DNA from: Aurelia coerulea | Lineage: Eukaryota > Cnidaria > Scyphozoa > Semaeostomeae > Ulmaridae | NCBI GenBank assembly: GCA_039566865.1 | Contig: CM076949.1 | Span: 1,612,001 to 1,676,000 of the forward strand | DNA: 64,000 bases | Direction: 5' to 3' | Shown here: in pieces, positions 37,501-49,789 of the stretch | Layout: every line of letters starts with the position of its first letter | How positions within the stretch are numbered: position 1 is the first letter of the stretch | Position numbers and translations under genes: made by a program | Notes under the pieces: model-generated | Databases searched by the model: none | Seen by the model: the letters and a program-made list of their open reading frames with translations, nothing else | Told to the model about the DNA's origin: nothing

Positions 37501-40500
37501 CGCTTTGCGCTAAAAACCGCAACTTCACCCTCACCTTCGTCTATTGTAGAAAATTCTCAAGCAAACATCAATGATTTTTCTTTCTTTTCTAGCGTTACCA
37601 ATATCAGATACAAATCAACTGGCAATAATATTATCATTATCCATTGCATTTTTAATAATTTTGATTCTAATAATCGTGGTTTGGAGGAGAACAAGAAAAT
37701 ACAAAAGATATGCGAATGATCTTCAAACAGAGTGTGCTACTCATGATCAAGGTAAGAACCATCTGATATTTTGTGAATTTATTCGATGTCAGTTAAAATG
37801 AAATGTTTGTTTGTTTCTGCCTGGACTTGCTCCAAGTCTCGCTCTTGATCAATAAGTACAGGAGGGGAAAGGAGCAAAGGGGGAGGACACGGGGAAGGAA
37901 GAAAGAAAGGGAAGAGAAGAGAAGAGAAGAGAAGAGAAAGGGGACATGAAAGATAGCTGAACAAGCTAATCTTATCGAGCAGTGTTCTGATCCTTCCTCT
38001 CAATGTGTGAACGCACCGCTTGATTCCTGTAGCCTGGAGTTAACAGAGAGTGGGCAACTCTTCTCACACTACTGAGATAATTTAACAGGGCGGGGACTTG
38101 AACCAACAACCCTCAGCTTGATAATAAACTGCAATACCACTGACCCTTCCTTGCCATAGCAACTTCAACGTTGACGTGAGAACCAAGGTAACCATCAACC
38201 TCAAAATCTTTTGACTTTTAAACGCCTACTATAAAGAAATTAATGATAAAATAATAATGATAATAACAGTATCATCGATTAGTTACAAAACTCATATATG
38301 GTCCCAAGAAATCATTGGTGTTTATCTAATCTACGTGAATAATTCAGCACAGACGCGGCCTATTTGCACTTTCAAGGTCGCGAATTATAAGTTAAGATCC
38401 CATCTACACGATCAAGGCCAAGTACAAATTATCGGAAATTTGGGTTTTCCGCAGTAATTTCTCAAATGCTTATGCGTGTTTAGGGCACCCCAGTCTATCA
38501 TCGATTCATAGAAATATAGCAAAGACATGGTGTGTGTTTCAAAATAGGATTAAGTTTTGCTTTAGCAAACATTTCATCGTTTTTGCTACTGAGTTAAAAG
38601 GTAGAATGGAAATTGGGAATCAGAAAGACTTATTGTTGGCTCCAAAATGACGATGACTTATACATGTCTTCGTTTGACGATATTTTCCTTTTCTGAGTGG
38701 ATAGAAACAAGAACTTGCTTGATTTTTAAAGGTGGAAATCATGAAAGACTGATTTTCATTTAGATTTTGTGCCAGTTTTGACAAAATTGACATTGTTAAT
38801 TTTCTTGCAATTTAACTTTGGGGCAAATGTCTTTTCCCAACCATATCATAGAGCTTCACCGTATCTGGATGTTTACTTGACCAATTGTCGAATAATCTCT
38901 ACTCTCAAAATGTAGCAACCAAATTGGACAACAACCTATCCCTTAATATTTATCACAACGCCTATATACCCAGCGTGGGAATCGATTATTTGACAGCAAA
39001 TTTAAAACCGGGACACCCTGAATAGGAAAAGGACCCCGTGTGATTAATTCTCCATTTTATGCCGTCGTTTTATAAATTATTAAATTGCTTACTGTTAGTG
39101 TTCCTGAGTTTAATCATATCAAATTCAAGACAGGCAATTGTTAATCATCACCTGTTTCTTAGAGACAGTAAGAACCCGCCACGGAGAAAGAAAAGTTATC
39201 AAAAACATACTGCCCAGTTTTTTTATTAATTTTGAAATATCATTGAATCTCTTGATAATTTTGAAAACTCACGGATGGGGAGCTCAAATAATCTCATGAA
39301 ATGAAACGAAGGACTCTCAGCGGGTGTGCCAAAAACAGTTTAAGCGTTTGAAAAATCATGATACCTAAATTTCTGGGTGAATTGGAATGAATCGAATGTC
39401 ACTTGATAGCTGAAAGATTGCAATACTTTTTTTATTTTGCTTGTGTGTTTATCAGCACTGAAGAGATGGATGAATTAAACTTTGTGAACATTGTTTTGGT
39501 TGCAAAATGTTTGAAAAAGGCCCAAAACATTTGAGATCAAATCACAAAGAAGCTCCTTGCACAAAACAATGAAGGAAGTATAATGTTTCTTGGGTAAGAG
39601 ATATTGTCTGCACATTTGTTGCACATTTATTGCCATTTATTGAAAATCTCCAGTATTTGTTAAAAAATGTATTTCTTATAAGTCATAAGGAAGGCAAAAC
39701 GCCATGGCGTATTGTTCTGTGTGAGGAGATTCCTTACGGTTTGAACAAGTCTTTTAGGCCCATGTACGTGCATTTCGAACCCAAGAAAGGTTCTTAAAAT
39801 CAAATTTACCTATATTTTCAGTGCTCATAAACACGCGAGAAAAATTGCTGGCCTTTCAGCTTTTGACTAGTATTTTAATGCTTCGGATCTATCAGGTACC
39901 CTTGGTATTTTCAAAAGCTGAAACTTTTTTCTGGCTCACCTGGTACTAAAGCACTAAACTACCAATTGCAATAGCGATTTCATTTCTGGTGCTCCTCTTT
40001 CAAAGCTCTACGGAGGAGGAAGTGCCCCTGCGGAGGTGGCTAGCACCGATAGACAAAATGGCGTATTCTCCTAACCTGCGTGCAGCCTTCGAGGAGTTGA
40101 GGCTGCATGCAGGCTAGTATTGTCCATGATAAGAACCGTTCCTGGTTAGCTGGTCTGAGCAAAACAAGCTGTCAAGAGTCCTCAGTTCTTAAAAGAGAAC
40201 AATCAGCGAGGCGAAGCCTTAAAAATGAGGACTTTGTGAAAATCATCTGCGTTTTTTCTAGTTGTTTGCGTCAATCATCTGTTTTATTCACTGTGTAATC
40301 CGTTTGACCTCAAAATGGAAATGAAATGTTGAAAAGGGCACTACTCTAACGCGCTGCTTATCGTACGCCAACAAACAACTACGAACAAAAGTGATTAGAA
40401 TAAGTTCTTGAATCTTATTACTGTAGCCTTGTGCTCGCGTTAGGTTTCTAAATTTTGTTGAAAGCGAACAGTAGCTCATCTCGTTGTTTCAAGGCTTAGG

Positions 40501-42478
40501 CCTTCTTTTTTCGCACGTAAGAAGGTTGATTTTCTGGCCGCGTCCACCGATTACGTTGATGAGCATAGTGACTGATTTTCGGAGGTTTTCAATGAATACT
40601 CCATGTACAGGGTGTCCCAAAAAAATTGTGCCCCGTTTGTCTGAAGATTGCGACAAAACGGCAAATGATTCTCGCCAAACTTTTGCATGATGGTACTCTT
40701 CAGATGTTCAATTAAAGTTTGCCACAATCCCCATGAAAATCTGTTGAAAAATGATGGAGGTATGACCTTCAGGAGACCAAATTTGCCTGATCACTGAAAC
40801 CAGCGGTCAGCCATTTTGTTTTGCAGCGATAAATAGCTTCATGGATTGAAAATGAAACAGCAGCCTCCAATGTCATAGCTCTCGTGAAAATTCCGATAAT
40901 CCTCGGAGAGTTCCACTATTTTTGACCTCACAGAAATTATTTCTTACCTCACGTGAAGATACTTATCACTACAAAATAGTAAGACAAAATGGCCAACCGC
41001 TGGTTTCAGTCATCAGTCAAATTTGGTCTTCTGAAGGTCATAGCTCCATCATTTTTCAACGGATTTTTACGGGGATGGTGGCAAACTTTAATTGAACATC
41101 TGAAGAGCACCATCATGCAAAAGTTTGGCGAAAGTCTTTTGCCGTTTTGTCGCAATCATCAGACAAACGGGGCACAATTTTTTTGGGACACCCTGTATAT
41201 TACTTGTGACTATTTCGTAAAATTATAACATTCTATAAAAACTGTCTAAAAAGTTGGCTATAATTTGGTAGAATGTAATAGATTACCGACTAATTTTAAG
41301 AACCGAGTTTGCTATGAAAGGTTTAAAATGCCCTCAGTGGCGAACATTTTGACAAATATTGGGGGGACCAAAGCTATCGTTTCTGTTTGAAAAGCATTAT
41401 TTATTTCTATTGTTTCAGACAGTAGATCTGTGTTCTAGCCAACAGTTGGGGGCCCATCGCACCCCCTGGTCCCTCCTGGCCACTGAATTTCTGAGATATT
41501 GGCCAAATAAAATGTTATTCAATTTGTTTACGTTATGTTGCATTTCCCCCTCGATTGTTCCTGTCCATTTTGTTTTCACGAAGTTTTGAGCAGTTCGCTG
41601 CGCTCTAGAGATTTGAGGATCCATATTCCTTGAATGATTTTAGCAAATTTGTTTCAAAATTTGCCAATATTATCTGGAAACGTTTTGATAATAGCTTGTT
41701 TGGACTATATGTATTGACGAGAAAAACATTGAAAGCTATAGATTGTTTAGTTCTTCTGAAAAGTATGGATTGAGTAATATTTTTATAAATTTTTATTCGA
41801 AAGGTTCTATTGAATGGCGTCAGATCTTTTATCGCCATTGTGCACCTTCAAAAATTCGTCAGGTTTTTGCAAAACGTATGAAAATTTCTCCTGTCCAGAC
41901 TCCTTTGTAGAATAGGTAAAAGGTCTATGAGCATCTTTACTGAAAATCAGAAAATAGCCTTAAATAACGGACTCGTCGTACTAAACCCATAAACGCAACA
42001 TAAACACCATAATCTGTAGAAAGAAGACTGTTAACTCCTATAAAAGAACAACAACCGAAATAAACTTGTAACTAGAGAGAAAACTGTTGAATCCTGCAAG
42101 AGAAAAACGAGCTAATCTTAAAACCTGAAAAGAAGAAATAAGTCAATAATTAGGAGAAGTTTGACAGCATTTAATGATACTCAGTGAAGCTTTGAGATTC
42201 CACGACCAACAAAATGCTTCTAAAAAGAGGTGTATTAATTTTTGTCAAATATTTACAAATTTGATATTAAACACATTTCATTTTCTTTCGTAGATGCAAC
42301 AGAGTCAATACCCAACAATCAGAGACAATCAACCAATAATACATCAAATATTTCAACTCGAACTGCAATTCATGTTGAGTTGCCCCCATATGCCCCTCCT
42401 AAGAAGCCTGACCCAGAGACTATTACCCCATGTGAACCCCCACCACCCTACACACCACAAGAAATTACGTTTGTATGA
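34563..42478 (+). CDS. VWC-domain single-pass membrane protein with PPxY tail (3' part)
   Basis: Three exons, 34563-34772, 37593-37751 and 42294-42478, are all bounded by phase-1 introns and join into 184 residues plus TGA at 42476. Exon 1 is a von Willebrand factor C module with ten cysteines, including SCSHCTC, GKCC and YSC. Exon 2 has a hydrophobic helix (LAIILSLSIAFLIILILIIV) followed by a basic stop-transfer WRRTRKYKR. Exon 3 is a cytoplasmic tail with LPPYAP and PPPPYTP. VWC modules are extracellular and often bind BMP-type ligands; PPxY motifs bind WW domains such as those of NEDD4 ligases. The signal peptide exon is upstream and not identified. The layout recalls DGCR2/IDD-like receptors, but no lectin domain is seen, so no name is given. 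Confidence 0.82.
34816..35700. mobile_element. Nested mariner-type MITEs
   Basis: The inner element 34861-35285 is flanked by TA and has ends CAGGCTGTCCCAGAAAAATT and its inverse ending CACCCTG, with a matching subterminal TTGTTCGACGTTTGATTAAA. Outer ends at 34816 (CCAGGTGTCCCGGACAAAAT) and near 35700 (GGGACACCCTG) form a weaker pair around it. I infer insertion of one element into another, in the intron after the VWC exon. Confidence 0.5.
35964..36458. mobile_element. Inverted-repeat element, GGGCTCAGATCTTTAAA family
   Basis: Its ends ATAGGGCTCAGATCTTTAAA and TTTAAAGATTTGAGCCCTAT are inverse, and subterminal sequence also matches. It is 495 bp with no coding potential. It belongs to the same family as 57695-58193 and the fragment at 7980-8333. 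Confidence 0.6.
37350..37545 (+). mobile_element. tRNA-derived SINE, fuller copy
   Basis: A tRNA-like head has the A-box TGGCGCAGTGG at 37359-37369 and the B-box-like GGTTCGATACT at 37412-37422. A body shared with 18991-19135 follows (CTTGAGCATCATGACAAGGG, GATCCCAGCGCTT). The spacing of A and B boxes is near that of a tRNA gene but no cloverleaf closes. It lies 48 bp before the transmembrane exon. Confidence 0.75.
37905..37940. repeat. (GAAGA)n microsatellite
   Basis: About six AGAAG units inside a purine-rich stretch just downstream of the transmembrane exon. Confidence 0.85.
37941..40070. other. Intron of the VWC gene, no further exon seen
   Basis: Isolated mariner-like end words occur at about 39009 (GGGACACCCTGAATAG) and 39320 (GCGGGTGTGCCAAAAACAG) and may bound a ~310-bp degraded element. 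The rest is featureless. Confidence 0.35.
40076..40113. repeat. Short hairpin
   Basis: CCTGCGTGCAGCC and GGCTGCATGCAGG are inverse arms around a short spacer. It is perhaps the fused ends of a MITE. Confidence 0.5.
40608..41195. mobile_element. Mariner-type fold-back MITE, 588 bp
   Basis: TA flanks both ends. The ends CAGGGTGTCCCAAAAAAATT and its inverse start a long inverted repeat that continues through GTGCCCCGTTTGTCTGA, the ACAAAACGGC block and further to the centre, so almost the whole element is self-complementary. No transposase is present. It lies in the VWC gene intron. Confidence 0.8.
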
Positions 42479-43637
42479 CAAATGAGGTAATCCATTGTTT
42501 ATAGTTGTATTTACGATAATGCCGTAATCATGGCGTACTCTCGTAACGCGTAAATGGAAGCATGGAGAGCCTTTGTCGTCGGGCAGAAGAATTGAGCCTA
42601 ATAGTGGTGCAGAAGGAATGAGTCGTAGCAATGTTACAGCGAATCTGCGTGTTTCTTCTTGGCCAGTTACGCCTCTAAGGATAGAGTTTATTGATTGTTG
42701 GCAGTTATTCGTAACGAAAGATATTAGTAAACGCGAATGGCTTTGCGGGAATGCTTTCGAGATTTTAGAGAGCTACTTTGATGATTGCTTTGATGAAGTA
42801 CAACAACGAGAATCTTGCGAAGGCTTTCGAATTTCGATGCAGCTGATGCAGAACAGTTTGAAAAGTGGACAGGACTTCTTTACATAAACATGACGTCATG
42901 GTAGTTGTTTGGGTCTAGCTAAGCCTAAGCATGGAACATCACAAATCGTCTACGGTTGGCTAAAAACTGAACGATATTGAGAGAGGTAAAACGGATTTTT
43001 AAGTGTGTTTTTGGGTGTTGAATAGCAGTGGTTGTAGAAAAGAAACTGGTAGTGCTGTGAAGAGAAAAGCTTAAACCAGAATGCATTTCGTAGCTAATAT
43101 GTTTACAAGAAAACAGCATTATTGCAGTAGGGTCGACGAAGCAAAATATCGACCTTTGGTTTGCGCATAGAACTGTTTGGACTGAGGCCAGTGATCTGTA
43201 AAAACATGGAAAGAGCTTTACATGAATATCTCTCTTCGAAGGATGAACTCGATCGACTTGTAGTTTAAGAAGAAATTCTAGAAACAGTGGATGCTGGATA
43301 AGAGATAGAGCCTGCATGAGGCATGATTGAACTCAAATGGCTTTGCTCTCGTAAGTCAGGATTCTACTTTATATCAACTGGATGTAGAGATCTACTAGTT
43401 TGCAGTATAGAAAGGGTTATTTTCGTAGCTGCATGGTAAAGTAGTTTTATATCAACCCCAAATGCAAGTATTCTTCTACCAGGCTGCAAAACTTTGTTTC
43501 TATCCAAGGCTTTTGTTTTCAGAATGCGATCTTGCAGGTTGAAAGAGGATCCTTTGTCCAACGCACAGTTCGTCAATTTCTACACGAGCTCTCTGATAGA
43601 GGGAGCTGGTTTTCCCTTGCTTCCCCTCAAAGAGCGA
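42479..43637. other. VWC gene 3' flank, no further gene
   Basis: It follows the TGA and probably includes the 3' UTR. Open frames at 42573-42887 (plus) and 42925-43317 (minus) show no known motif. I see no supportable polyadenylation site. Confidence 0.35.
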
Positions 43638-44046
43638 TTGTCACTCAAGGTCCTTTCAGGCTGTCTGAAAATCAAATTTGGCCGAAGCGGAATCCATGGA
43701 TTCACACTGCAGTAGTTGAACTGATGAAAAGGTTTTACCTTAATAGACCTTTTAGCTATCCTACAAAAGAGCCTGGATCGAGCGTTATTTTTATAAGTTT
43801 TTATACGCGAAGTTCGATCAAATGGCGTTACAGCTTCTATCACTATTGTGCACATTCGAAAATTCTACAAAATGTATCAAAATACCGTTTGATTCAGATT
43901 CTTTTTTAGAATATCTAAAAAGTTCTACTGAACAGTTCTATCACCTCAACTATTGCACGTTGGATGTATTCTTTCCATTTTGGCCAAATTTGATTTTCAG
44001 CTAGACTGAAATTTCAGCGTCCCGCGCAAAGGACGCTGGGTGACAA
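43638..44046. mobile_element. Inverted-repeat element, CACCCAGGGTCCTTTGCG family, copy 1
   Basis: Its ends TTGTCACTCAAGGTCCTTTC and GCAAAGGACGCTGGGTGACA are inverse, with subterminal CTGAAAATCAAATTTGGCC matched by GGCCAAATTTGATTTTCAG. It is 409 bp and non-coding. A solitary end of the same type is at about 44788. Confidence 0.65.
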
Positions 44047-44513
44047 TGGCTCCTTAAGAAGGCAGCAGTTCCCTAAACAATTTGCAAGAGGCTCCACAAA
44101 CATTTTATGATGAAACACAATTTACTGGTAAAAATTCTGAGATGATAATTAGCCGACTCAATTCAGACATTAGTTGGTAGTTTTGATTCAGTCTGCTGGT
44201 GACCACTTGAAGACCTGTAATGCATCTTGACAATGTTTTGCAAATTTGTTTGTGATCGATTCTGTCATGCTGTTCTCTCCTCTCAAATATATGGAGAAGG
44301 AGGACTTTGGTTTATTAATTAAGATCTCGATTTCTAGTCGTTTTGCAAAGTGGTCTTCCGTGCATAGCCGACACAGCTCAAAATTTCCACGGGGTCAATA
44401 AAGGAAAATTTCATCACAAGTGAACAAAATCTTTGTAATTTCCCACCTTTTCATAGCGTATTTTGAAAAGGTTAGGGGGCGACTCCCCCGCTGCCCCCAT
44501 GCTGTGCACGGCC

Positions 44514-44578
44514 TAGCCTGAGTGCAGACTTTACTATTGTGGAGGACCTCCACAATAGTAAAGTCTGCACTCAGGCTA
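44514..44578. repeat. Perfect 65-nt palindrome
   Basis: Arms 44514-44545 and 44547-44578 are exact 32-nt reverse complements separated by a single A. The arm starts TAGCCTGAGTGCAGACTTTA and ends ATTGTGGAGG. No transposon-style flanks were seen. Confidence 0.95.
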
Positions 44579-44589
44579 TGTACGGCTTT

Positions 44590-46780
44590 GGTTTGGTGTA
44601 AAGTAAGATCTATCAGGCCTTTCTACCATGCTGGTAACATTTCAACACATCTTTTTGTAAGTGATATTTTACAATGTTTCATGTCATCATTTCTTTCTCA
44701 GTTTCGAGCACTTTTTAGCAAAACGAGCTTTTTAAAAGCCATTTGTCTCGAGAAAAAAATCTGTCCTACTTAACGATCCATTGCCACCCAGGGTCTTTTG
44801 CAGGGACGCTTTTAGCTTTGTCAGTTTGCGGTCTGATTCCTATTTCACGCAAGGTTCAGAAGTTACCAGGCTATCAACCAATGAGCTCATTGATTCCTTA
44901 ATCAGGCTGTTTTCAGTAATCCTCCCTTTTTAGAAAGATTTTTGCACTGTTATTTTCTGTTGATATGAATATTCAAGAAATCTTTAATTACCTTAACTAG
45001 ACTATGTATTTAATTGTATTTGAGTGTTCTATTAAGTTATCGTATGCTTATAGAAACGAGTAATTTATCAGATAGCTTTCGTATCTTAACAGCTAAAACT
45101 ATGTAAATACTGTATTGTATTATCCTGTAAAGAACCTTTTCTCTAAAACTGATTCATACCCTGGGATATTTTCGCAGATTAATACATACCGACCGGCACC
45201 GACCAGTTTATAGGGTGGAGTGGGGGTAAAAGGGGACAGAGTGTGGGCAAATATTAGTCACTACCGGGCGATTAAAAAAACAATCCCGGTTTCAAAGACC
45301 ACCGCTCTCTGGGTATTAAATTGGCAAGTACATTATTCAATATTAGACATGTTGAAATATATTTTGAAATTTACCTGACTTAAATCGGCCTCTTCGTCCT
45401 GGAATCATGAGGGTTTTCGCGAGAAACTTTCAAAACATGCCTAAAATCACGACCAATTTTCTTAATTTTTTTCTGCCTTACAGCAATGACTTCTTACATG
45501 TTTTAGCACGTGTTATCCCTTTGGGACAATCAATCAATCGATTCTCCATCCCCTTTTCTTTCTTTCATACATTATAAATGTTTATGATAAATGCGTGAAG
45601 AGTACGCTTTGGGCTGAGAAAATTTGAATTAAATTTGATCATGATTTGGGTTTTATTAGGTTTGCATAATAGCTAGGGATGTAATATTTCACAGTTGATG
45701 GAAGGAATCTCAAAGCATCACTGAATATGTATTGCTTTGGGGTATAATATTTTGTGAAATATGCGTGGGGTATCAAATTCCTACTCAAACAATTATATAT
45801 TTGGGATACCTGGAACAACATCAGGTTTTCTTGATGGAGAGTTTGCTCTGAGCTGGCCAAAAGAATGTTGCTACATCGTTGAAGAAAGATTCTTGTTAAA
45901 ACCGGTAATATTTAGATATACAGGGACATCAGCTGCCATACTGCAATTTCAAAATTAGCTTCTATAAATTTCGCAGATTTATTTAGCTGTAAATGGTGCC
46001 CCCTAGTATCACAACCGAATGATCCTTGTTGCCTTTCATATTTGGTTTTAAACCATGAACTAATTAATCCATAACACTTCTGTTCCCTCTATCTATTGAA
46101 TAATTTTGTTATGCTCTTGAACTATAACAACTTTGTAAAGGATCAAAACTGTTCCGGGACCGTTTAAACGTGGTCTGAGATATTAATGCCTTGAGAACAA
46201 AGCTCAGAAAATATATCCGCCCTTCTTGCAGCGTTCTTACCAGAATTTTTACAGATACTTTGCAATCTCTATTAAGGGGGCACCCAATATAACTTCCATG
46301 TCACTCAGTTCAAAATATCTGCTCAGAGATTGCTACACGATTATTAAGTGATTTTACACACAGTATTTAAGTTAATCCCTAGTGTCGTTTTTAATGCACC
46401 TACATAGATTTTTGTCTGTCGTCATTTTCCCATTATCAATTCCTGTTCCTTTATTGTTACTTCTTCCTTATTATGGAGTATAAAGTAATGGGTTACATTA
46501 CATTTAGTTTGATTTGTGTATTAGTATCGGTAGTTCTCTATTCATCGAATCAAATTTCACTGATTGTCTTTTAAAATTTAATCTTTCTCCCAGAGTTTCC
46601 AGTCAAACAATCATGGCACGACCACTTCAAATGGGGACAAACCTGTATAACTTACTGCTGGGGAAAATGACTCTTTACAAAATAGGCCAACAGGACAAGG
46701 CTATACTCTTCGGTAAAATATGACCCCCTTCGACCAGACTGAGTTTCCCCTTAAATACCAGGCTATAGACCATACTTTTT
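44590..46780. other. Non-coding stretch
   Basis: No exon is supported. A G-rich island lies at 45190-45250. I see nothing else. Confidence 0.4.
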
Positions 46781-46784
46781 GGTA

Positions 46785-49260
46785 ACAAAATTAAGAGGGC
46801 CTATTTTCGCAAAGGTTCTATTTTCCAAAAGGGCCTATTTTTGCATTAAAAAAAGGGGTTAGCCTTACTTTTTATCCAAAAATCGGTATTTTCCAAAAGG
46901 GCCTATCTTTGCAAAAAAGCAAAGGGGTTAGCCTTACTTTTTGCCCAAAAATCGGTATTTTCCAAAAGGGCCTATTTTTGCGAAAAAGCAAAGGGGTTAG
47001 CCTTACTTTTTGCCCAAAAATCGGTATTTTCGAAAAGGGCCTATTTTTGCAAAAAGACAAAGGGGTTAACCTTACTTTTTGCCCAAAAATCGGTATTTTC
47101 CAAAAGGGCCTATTTTTGCGAAAAAGCAAAGGGGTTAGCCTTACATTTTGCCCAAAAATCGGTATTTTCAAAAAGGGCCTATTTTTGCAAAAAAGCAAAG
47201 GGGTTAGCCTTACTTTTTGCCCAAAAATCGGTATTTTCTAAAAGGACCTATTTTTGTAAAAAAGCAAAGGGGTTAGCCTTACTTTTTGCCCAAAATCGGT
47301 ATTTTCGAAAAGGGCCTATTTTTGCAAAAAGGCAAAGGGGTTAGCCTTACTTTTTGCCCAAAAATCGGTATTTTCCAAAAGGGCCTATTTTTGCGAAAAA
47401 GCAAAGGGGTTAGCCTTACTTTTTGCCCAAAAATCGGTATTTTCAAAAAGGGCCTATTTTTGCGAAAAAGCAAAGGGGTTAGCCTTACTTTTTGCCCAAA
47501 AATCGGTATTTTCCAAAAGGGCCTATTTTTGCAAAAAAGCAAAGGGGTTAGCCTTACTTTTTGCCCAAAAATCGGTATTTTAAAAAAGGGCCTATTTTTG
47601 CAAAAAAGCAAAGGGGTTAGCCTTACTTTTTGCCCAAAAATCGGTATTTTCAAAAAGGGCCTATTTTTGCAAAAAAGCAAAGGGGTTAGCCTTACTTTTT
47701 GCCCAAAAATCGGTATTTTCGAAAAGGGCCTATTTTTGCAAAAAAGCAAAGGGGTTAGCCTTACTTTTTGCCCAAAAATCGGTATTTTCGAAAAGGGCCT
47801 ATTTTTGCAAAAAAGCAAAGGGGTTAGCCTTACTTTTTGCCCAAAAATCGGTATTTTCCAAAAGGGCCTATTTTTGCAAAAAAGCAAAGGGGTTAGCCTT
47901 ACTTTTTGCCCAAAAATCGGTATTTTGGAAAAGGGCCTACTTTTGCAAAAAAGCAAAGGGGTTAGCCTTACTTTTGCCCAAAAATCGGTATTTTCAAAAA
48001 GGGCCTATTTTTGCAAAAAAGCAAAGGGGTTAGCCTTACTTTTTGCCCAAAAATCGGTATTTTCAAAAAGGGCCTATTTTTGCAAAAAAGCAAAGGGGTT
48101 AGCCTTACTTTTTGCCCAAAAATCAGTATTTTCGAAAAGGGCCTATTTTTGCAAAAAAGCAAAGGGGTTAGCCTTACTTTTGCCCAAAAATCAGTATTTT
48201 CGAAAAGGGCCTAATTTTGCAAAAAAGCAAAGGGGTTAGCCTTACTTATTTTGCCCAAAAATCGGTATTTTCAAAAAGGGCCTATTTTTGCAAAAAAGCA
48301 AAGGGGTTAGCCTTACTTTTTGCCCAAAAATCGGTATTTTCTAAAAGGGCCTATTTTTGCAAAAAAGCAAAGGGGTTAGCCTTACTTTTTGCCCAAAAAT
48401 CGGTATTTTCGAAAAGGGCCTATTTTTGCAAAAAAGCAAAGGGGTTAGCCTTACTTTTTGCCCAAAAATCGGTATTTTCGAAAAGGGCCTATTTTTGCAA
48501 AAAAGCAAAGGGGTTAGCCTTACTTTTTGCCCCAAAATCGGTATTTTCAAAAAGGGCCTATTTTTGCAAAAAAGCAAAGGGGTTAGCCTTACCTTTTGCC
48601 CCAAAATCGGTATTTTCCAAAAGGGCCTATTTTGCAAAAAAGCAAAGGGGTTAGCCTTACTTTTTGCCCAAAAATCGGTATTTTCAAAAAGGGCCTATTT
48701 TTGCAAAAAAGCAAAGGGGTTAGCCTTACTTTTTGCCCAAAAATCGGTATTTTCGAAAAGGGCCTATTTTTGCAAAAAAGCAAAGGGGTTAGCCTTACTT
48801 TTTGCCCAAAAATTGGTATTTTCAAAAAGGGCCTATTTTTGCAAAAAAGCAAAGGGGTTAGCCTTACTTTTTGCCCCAAAATCGGTATTTTCGAAAAGGG
48901 CCTATTTTTGCAAAAAAGCAAAGGGGTTAGCCTTACTTTTTGCCCAAAAATCGGTATTTTCCAAAAGGACCTATTTTTGTAAAAAAGCAAAGGGGTTAGC
49001 CTTACTTTTTGCCCAAAATCGGTATTTTCGAAAAGGGCCTATTTTTGCAAAAAAGCAAAGGGGTTAGCCTTACTTTTTGCCCAAAAATTGGTATTTTCCA
49101 AAAGGGCCTATTTTTGCAAAAAAGCAAAGGGGTTAGCCTTACTTTTTGCCCAAAAATCGGTATTTTCCAAAAGGGCCTATTTTTGCGAAAACGCAAAGGG
49201 GTTAGCCTTACTTTTTGCCCAAAAATCGGTATCTTGCAAAAGGGCCTTATTTCGCACTTC
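46785..49260. repeat. Satellite array, 69-bp unit, about 35 copies
   Basis: GGGGTTAGCCTTACTTTTTG recurs every 69 bp (46852, 46921, 46990 ... 49195) with occasional 1-2 bp deletions. Outer copies are more degenerate. One position after GGTATTTTC varies freely (C, G, A or T) between copies while the rest is nearly fixed. Because 69 is a multiple of three, both strands show long frames with a 23-residue repeat (QKSKGVSLTFCPKIGIF and five to six more residues). These are not interpreted as genes because frames shift at indels and no start or splice context exists. Confidence 0.95.
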
Positions 49261-49570
49261 TTTTGAAACTTAGGCAATTTCTGCGAAAGATGCATGGGTA
49301 ATACTTGTTGGTGAAAAATAAGCAATTTTGAAAAGGCTGACTTTCTTGCTGACAAGCACTAGGTGGTTGACACTTGAAGAGAGAGCTAGAGAGAGAGCTT
49401 AATTTTATCAATTAATACGATAGATCACACGTTTGTACAAAACATAGCGTAATTTGAATAAAATGATTCTTCCAACTAATACTATGCTTTGTACAGCAAG
49501 GATAATTGTTATTAAGTCGCAAAAATCGATAACCAGCGAAGAAATCGGTCACTGGTTAAAAAGCCATTTT

Positions 49571-49789
49571 CACCCAGGGTCCTTTGCGGGTCACTACAGC
49601 TTCAAACAATCTGAAAATCAATATTAGCCTAAAAGGTAGCTATATATCAACGGTGCAGTAGCTGAACTACAGAATTACTCATCTAAAAGTAAAGTTTCAT
49701 AGCGAATTTGGATCTATGGTTTCCGCTTGGGCCAAATTTGATTTTCAGACAGTCTGGATTTTCAGCTTGCCCGCAAAGAACCCTGGGTG
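49571..49789. mobile_element. Inverted-repeat element, CACCCAGGGTCCTTTGCG family, copy 2
   Basis: Its ends CACCCAGGGTCCTTTGCGGG and CCCGCAAAGAACCCTGGGTG are inverse over 20 bp with one difference. It is 219 bp, and the interior shares CCAAATTTGATTTTCAG with the copy at 43638. Confidence 0.75.

Noticed and set aside
42573..42887. 104-residue frame just after the VWC gene stop
   Set aside because: It lies in the likely 3' UTR and shows no conserved feature.
46872..49355. Long frames on both strands (up to 317 residues) over the 69-bp satellite
   Set aside because: They arise because the unit is a multiple of three without stops. Frames slip at 1-2 bp indels and there is no start, splice or family support.
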